A stretch of 7,471 bases of DNA, from assembly GCA_027445725.1 (NCBI GenBank), contig DAIAVG010000032.1, positions 1-7,471 of the forward strand, in the 5' to 3' direction. A model generated the notes under the pieces. It was given only the letters and a program-made list of their open reading frames with translations, was not told the origin of the DNA and made no database searches. This stretch comes from Acidithiobacillus sp. (GTDB taxonomy: Bacteria; Pseudomonadota; Gammaproteobacteria; Acidithiobacillales; Acidithiobacillaceae). Shown here one piece after another: positions 5,588 through 7,471 of this stretch. Every line of letters starts with the position of its first letter. Positions within the stretch are counted from its first letter, which is position 1. The translations under genes were made by a program, and so were the position numbers.

Positions 5588-5641
5588 GTCCTCCCCGCCC
5601 TCAGCCTACGGCTGCCGCTCTCAAGAGCGGGAAGGACGGGG
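5588..5641. mobile_element. IS200/IS605-like palindromic end (solo or remnant)
   Basis: GTCCTCCCCGCCCT (5588-5601) and AAGGACGGGG (5632-5641) are the two halves of the TCCTCCCCGCCCT...AAGGACGGGG palindrome that commonly closes IS200/IS605-family (tnpB-bearing) elements. Here they are separated by two perfect hairpins: CAGCC-TAC-GGCTG (5602-5614) and CCGCTC-TCAA-GAGCGG (5615-5630). The fold is a three-way junction with outer stem CCCCG/CGGGG. No tnpA or tnpB gene is present, so it would be a solo end, a palindrome-associated non-autonomous element, or a leftover guide-RNA region. The family link is from memory of end sequences. Confidence 0.4.
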
Positions 5642-5659
5642 CTGCCATACCGCAAAGCA

Positions 5660-5695
5660 TTGGCTTTTTTCGCCCATTGATGGCTCAAAAGCCAA
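5660..5695. repeat. 9-bp perfect inverted repeat TTGGCTTTT/AAAAGCCAA
   Basis: TTGGCTTTT (5660-5668) and AAAAGCCAA (5687-5695) enclose 18 bases. Outside them AAAGC (5654-5658) and GCTTT (5701-5705) extend the stem with an internal loop. It lies between the IS605-like palindrome and the terminator and probably belongs to the same structured unit. Confidence 0.45.
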
Positions 5696-5706
5696 GCGCC
5701 GCTTTA

Positions 5707-5717
5707 CCCCCCCCCCC
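5707..5717. repeat. Homopolymer tract of 11 C
   Basis: Eleven consecutive C residues, the longest homopolymer in the window. It supplies the 5' arm of the terminator at 5713-5733. Such tracts are prone to slippage and to sequencing error. No gene start is close enough for classic phase variation of a coding frame. Confidence 0.85.
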
Positions 5718-5733
5718 TTGAAAAGGGGGTTTT
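5713..5733 (+). terminator. Intrinsic terminator, + strand
   Basis: CCCCCTT (5713-5719), loop GAA, AAGGGGG (5723-5729), then TTTT (5730-5733). A 7-bp stem with five G-C pairs and a short U-run. It would act only on + strand transcripts: read-through from the permease operon 440 bases upstream, or a transcript of the structured element at 5588-5705. The reverse strand lacks a T-run after the stem. Confidence 0.55.
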
Positions 5734-5764
5734 AGCGTGATGGCGCATTGATAAAACCGCGACT

Positions 5765-5800
5765 CTGCACGCAGTGGGCCTGTGAGGCTCGTTGAAACGA
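5765..5800 (+). other. Three serial short hairpins, possible structured RNA
   Basis: CTG-CACG-CAG, then GCCT-GTG-AGGC (5778-5788), then TCGT-TGAA-ACGA (5789-5800) follow each other almost without spacers. Each stem is only 3-4 bp. Position just past the terminator and IS605-like palindrome makes a remnant of a transposon-associated RNA conceivable, but short stems are common by chance. Confidence 0.22.
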
Positions 5801-5918
5801 AAACCGGGTTAAGGGGCCAAGTTCAATGAACAACTGAAAATATTTCCTGAAAGAACAGGTTCCAGCGTTTCGGCTTATGGCAAAACCAAGTCATTGCGGA
5901 CCAAGCAGACAGTTTGTT

Positions 5919-5930
5919 ACCGCTAGCGGT
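5919..5930. promoter_or_regulatory. 12-bp perfect palindrome ACCGCTAGCGGT, possible operator
   Basis: Fully self-complementary, 104 bases upstream of the small membrane-protein start at 6034. Size and symmetry fit a dimeric regulator site. It has no loop, so it is more plausible as a DNA site than as an RNA hairpin. No promoter boxes could be fixed around it. Confidence 0.3.
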
Positions 5931-6033
5931 CAGGCTGAAAGCCCAGCATGAGAATGTTAAGCGCGGTTCGCGGACTTCTGAACAGAGATTGCATGATGGT
6001 CTGATCATTGTTTGACCAAGGAATGGGGGTGTT

Positions 6034-6300
6034 ATGCTAGCGGGTATGTTGATAGGGGGACTATGGCTCGTTTTTATCATGTTGGCCGTATGGGTCTGGC
6101 GTGGCGGTCAGCGTCACGTTACCACTCTGCGCAGAGCCGCACTCCGGAAAAGAAAGGTGAATTTTGATCCTCTGCGGATTCTGATTAACGGCGCCTGCCT
6201 TGGGAAAAAACGGTCTATTGCTACATTCTTCGGCTACCGTTGGGAATCTCGGCGAGTTGGACGCTTCAAAAAGGTGGTTGGGAAATCCGGTGAGAAATAG
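6034..6300 (+). CDS. Small basic membrane protein, hypothetical
   Basis: An 88-residue frame with one N-terminal hydrophobic span (about residues 5-22, MLIGGLWLVFIMLAVWVW) and a very basic tail (RRAALRKRK, GKKR, RFKKVVGKSGEK), predicting a short outside N-terminus and a cytoplasmic, possibly nucleic-acid- or lipid-contacting tail. No family recognised. The start is uncertain: AAGGA lies 11 bases and a G5 run 4 bases before the ATG at 6034, and a second ATG at 6046 begins just before the hydrophobic span. It stands alone between the structured intergenic region and the antiporter gene, 120 bases from the latter. The TM-plus-basic-tail layout argues for a real gene, but the frame is short and could be spurious. 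Confidence 0.5.
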   Translation: MLAGMLIGGLWLVFIMLAVWVWRGGQRHVTTLRRAALRKRKVNFDPLRILINGACLGKKRSIATFFGYRWESRRVGRFKKVVGKSGEK

Positions 6301-6369
6301 GCATTGGGAGGTGACGGTGGAGTGATTGGGCACATGGTGATGGTTATATTCAGCCTACTGCCTCACCCG

Positions 6370-6384
6370 GACGCGTTGTGCGTC
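6370..6384 (+). terminator. Weak hairpin before the antiporter gene, possible terminator
   Basis: GACGC (6370-6374), loop GTTGT, GCGTC (6380-6384), then AGATTTTC. The stem is 5 bp and the T-run only four and offset by three bases. It may end the 88-aa gene's transcript or sit in the antiporter leader. Confidence 0.27.
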
Positions 6385-6410
6385 AGATTTTCACTCAATG
6401 AATAGCACGT

Positions 6411-6414
6411 AGGA
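6411..6414 (+). promoter_or_regulatory. Ribosome binding site deciding the antiporter start
   Basis: AGGA precedes a tandem ATGATG (6418, 6421). Spacing is 3 bases to the first ATG and 6 to the second, so 6421 is preferred. The porin gene uses the same arrangement. Confidence 0.55.
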
Positions 6415-6420
6415 ACGATG

Positions 6421-7471
6421 ATGATACCGGAAACTGCCATTCTCTATCTTTTCGTGGCTGCGTCATTACTGGCGATGGCGTCCAACCGATTACGCATACC
6501 CTATACGGTTGCGCTGGTCTTGGGCGGACTGTTATTGGGATCACTCCACCTGTTTCCCGCGCCGGTCCTGACGCACGAGCTTTTGTTCACTATTTTTCTG
6601 CCAGGACTGGTTTTTGAGTCGGCATATCACCTATCCGCCAGTGCCTTATGGCGCGATCGGTTGGCTATTTTTGGCCTCGCCGTACCCGGTGTGCTGATAT
6701 CCATCGTGGTGACGGCATTCGTATTCCTCTGGACCAGTCGTTATTTACCCGATTTGGCGGCAGTGACCATGCCGCTCGGTGTCGCCTTGGTATTTGGCGC
6801 GACCGTCGCCGCGACGGATCCGATTTCGGTTCTGGCCATTTTTCGCGAACTGCAGGCACCACAACGGCTCACCTTTCTGGTGGAGAGTGAAAGCCTGCTG
6901 AATGATGGAACCGCTATCGTCTTCTTCACCTTGTTTCTGGCGATGGCGATGGGGAAACCCATTACCGCTTCCGCCTTGGCGGTGAAGTTTCTGGCCGTGG
7001 TGGGTGGTGGCGTCTTGATCGGGACCATCGTCGGGTGGCTGAGTTCAGAGGTCATCAAACGCGTCAATGACGGCATGGTAGAGATCACCTTCACCATACT
7101 CGCCGCGTATGGCAGCTTTCTGGTTGCCATGCAGTTGGGTTATTCCGGGGTCATCAGTACGGCCGTGGCTGGCCTGATCTGTGGAAACTACGGTGCTAAA
7201 AGGGGCATGGCTCCCTCGGTCAGACTCGTGGTGAACACTTTTTGGGAGTACATCGGCTTTGCGCTGAATTCCCTGGTATTCCTGCTGGTGGGCCTCACCA
7301 TTCGCTTGCCTGATTTACTACGGATATGGCCCTTGGTGATAGCGGCCTATGTGGCCATCACCATCGCCCGAGGGGTAGTCATCTATAGCATGGGGGCTTT
7401 GCTGAGCCGGTCGCGCGCGCGCATGCCGTGGTCGTGGAATTTTGTGCTGATCTGGGGCGGCAAGGTGGGGC
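6421..7471 (+). CDS. CPA1 family Na+(K+)/H+ antiporter, 3'-partial
   Basis: The first 350 residues of a monovalent cation/proton antiporter of the inner membrane, used for pH and Na+ homeostasis. The chain is a run of hydrophobic spans. CPA1 landmarks in order: RIPYTVALVLGGLLLG (25-40); FLPGLVFESAYHL (59-71), equivalent to the FLPPLLFE motif; the transport-site ATDPISVLAIFREL (131-144) with Asp133; and VESESLLNDGTAIVFF (154-169) with Asn161-Asp162, the ND pair typical of electroneutral NhaP-type exchangers. At the right edge the usual WGGLRG motif reads WGGKVG (345-350). The frame stays open to the window end, so the last spans and any cytoplasmic regulatory domain are unseen. Ion preference cannot be told from sequence. 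The intergenic lead contains a weak -10-like TATATT at 6345 without a matching -35. Confidence 0.9.
   Translation, partial: MIPETAILYLFVAASLLAMASNRLRIPYTVALVLGGLLLGSLHLFPAPVLTHELLFTIFLPGLVFESAYHLSASALWRDRLAIFGLAVPGVLISIVVTAFVFLWTSRYLPDLAAVTMPLGVALVFGATVAATDPISVLAIFRELQAPQRLTFLVESESLLNDGTAIVFFTLFLAMAMGKPITASALAVKFLAVVGGGVLIGTIVGWLSSEVIKRVNDGMVEITFTILAAYGSFLVAMQLGYSGVISTAVAGLICGNYGAKRGMAPSVRLVVNTFWEYIGFALNSLVFLLVGLTIRLPDLLRIWPLVIAAYVAITIARGVVIYSMGALLSRSRARMPWSWNFVLIWGGKVG

Larger units (their letters stand above)
5276..6033. other. Structured intergenic region without a convincing gene
   Basis: About 760 bases. It holds the inverted repeat at 5313-5412, short coding-like remnants at 5351-5537, the IS200/IS605-like palindrome at 5588-5641, a 9-bp stem at 5660-5695, a C11 tract and terminator at 5707-5733, serial small hairpins at 5765-5800 and a perfect palindrome at 5919-5930. 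A stop-to-stop frame at 5851-6012 (54 codons, no ATG) has protein-like composition but no recognisable match. The mix of broken frames and palindromes suggests repeated insertion and decay of mobile elements downstream of the permease operon. Confidence 0.6.

Noticed and set aside
5791..5798. GTTGAAAC resembling the end of a CRISPR repeat
   Set aside because: Single occurrence with no repeat-spacer periodicity; explained by a small hairpin.
5823..6080. 85-residue minus-strand frame in the intergenic region
   Set aside because: Low-complexity Ser/Pro/Trp/Cys-rich translation without recognisable features; its start lies inside the 88-aa + strand gene.
6741..7130. 129-residue minus-strand frame opposite the antiporter
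   Set aside because: Antisense of the ATDP and ESLLND core of the CPA1 antiporter.

Overview
The window looks like chromosomal DNA of a moderately GC-rich Gram-negative proteobacterium. A signal-peptide porin ending in phenylalanine implies an outer membrane, and Shine-Dalgarno sites are clear. The gene set (ProB-like kinase, BBP2-type porin, P-II, APC permease, CPA1 antiporter) would suit an acidophilic chemolithoautotroph such as Acidithiobacillus. That genus is a guess from gene content, not something the sequence proves. All supported genes are on the + strand.

Layout. 2-733: 3' part of a glutamate 5-kinase (ProB) that seems to lack the C-terminal PUA domain. 813-2003: outer-membrane beta-barrel porin. 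2061-5275: a compact gene cluster of a P-II signalling protein, a small membrane protein overlapping it by 4 bases (ATGA), a small protein with two helix-turn-helix-like segments, a 160-residue single-span membrane protein, and a 12-span APC amino-acid/H+ symporter resembling the YveA/AspP aspartate family. A hairpin plus T8 tract at 2749-2772 could divide or attenuate this cluster. 5276-6033: about 760 bases without a convincing gene but dense in structure: a 24-nt imperfect inverted repeat bounding 100 bp, an IS200/IS605-like palindromic end, an 11-C homopolymer leading into a terminator, serial hairpins and a 12-bp perfect palindrome. It looks like an accreted remnant zone. 6034-6300: small basic membrane protein. 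6421-7471: 5' part of a CPA1-type Na+/H+ antiporter running off the window.

Working model (inference). P-II proteins usually report energy and nitrogen status (ATP/ADP/2-oxoglutarate) and often act by docking on membrane transporters. A P-II gene clustered with an APC symporter, two small membrane proteins and a putative DNA-binding protein suggests a dedicated module for nitrogen- or energy-controlled amino-acid uptake. This P-II keeps the uridylylatable Tyr51 but has Arg instead of Gln39 and Asp instead of Ile86, two positions tied to effector sensing. The permease cluster is therefore the best candidate in this window for an undescribed system.
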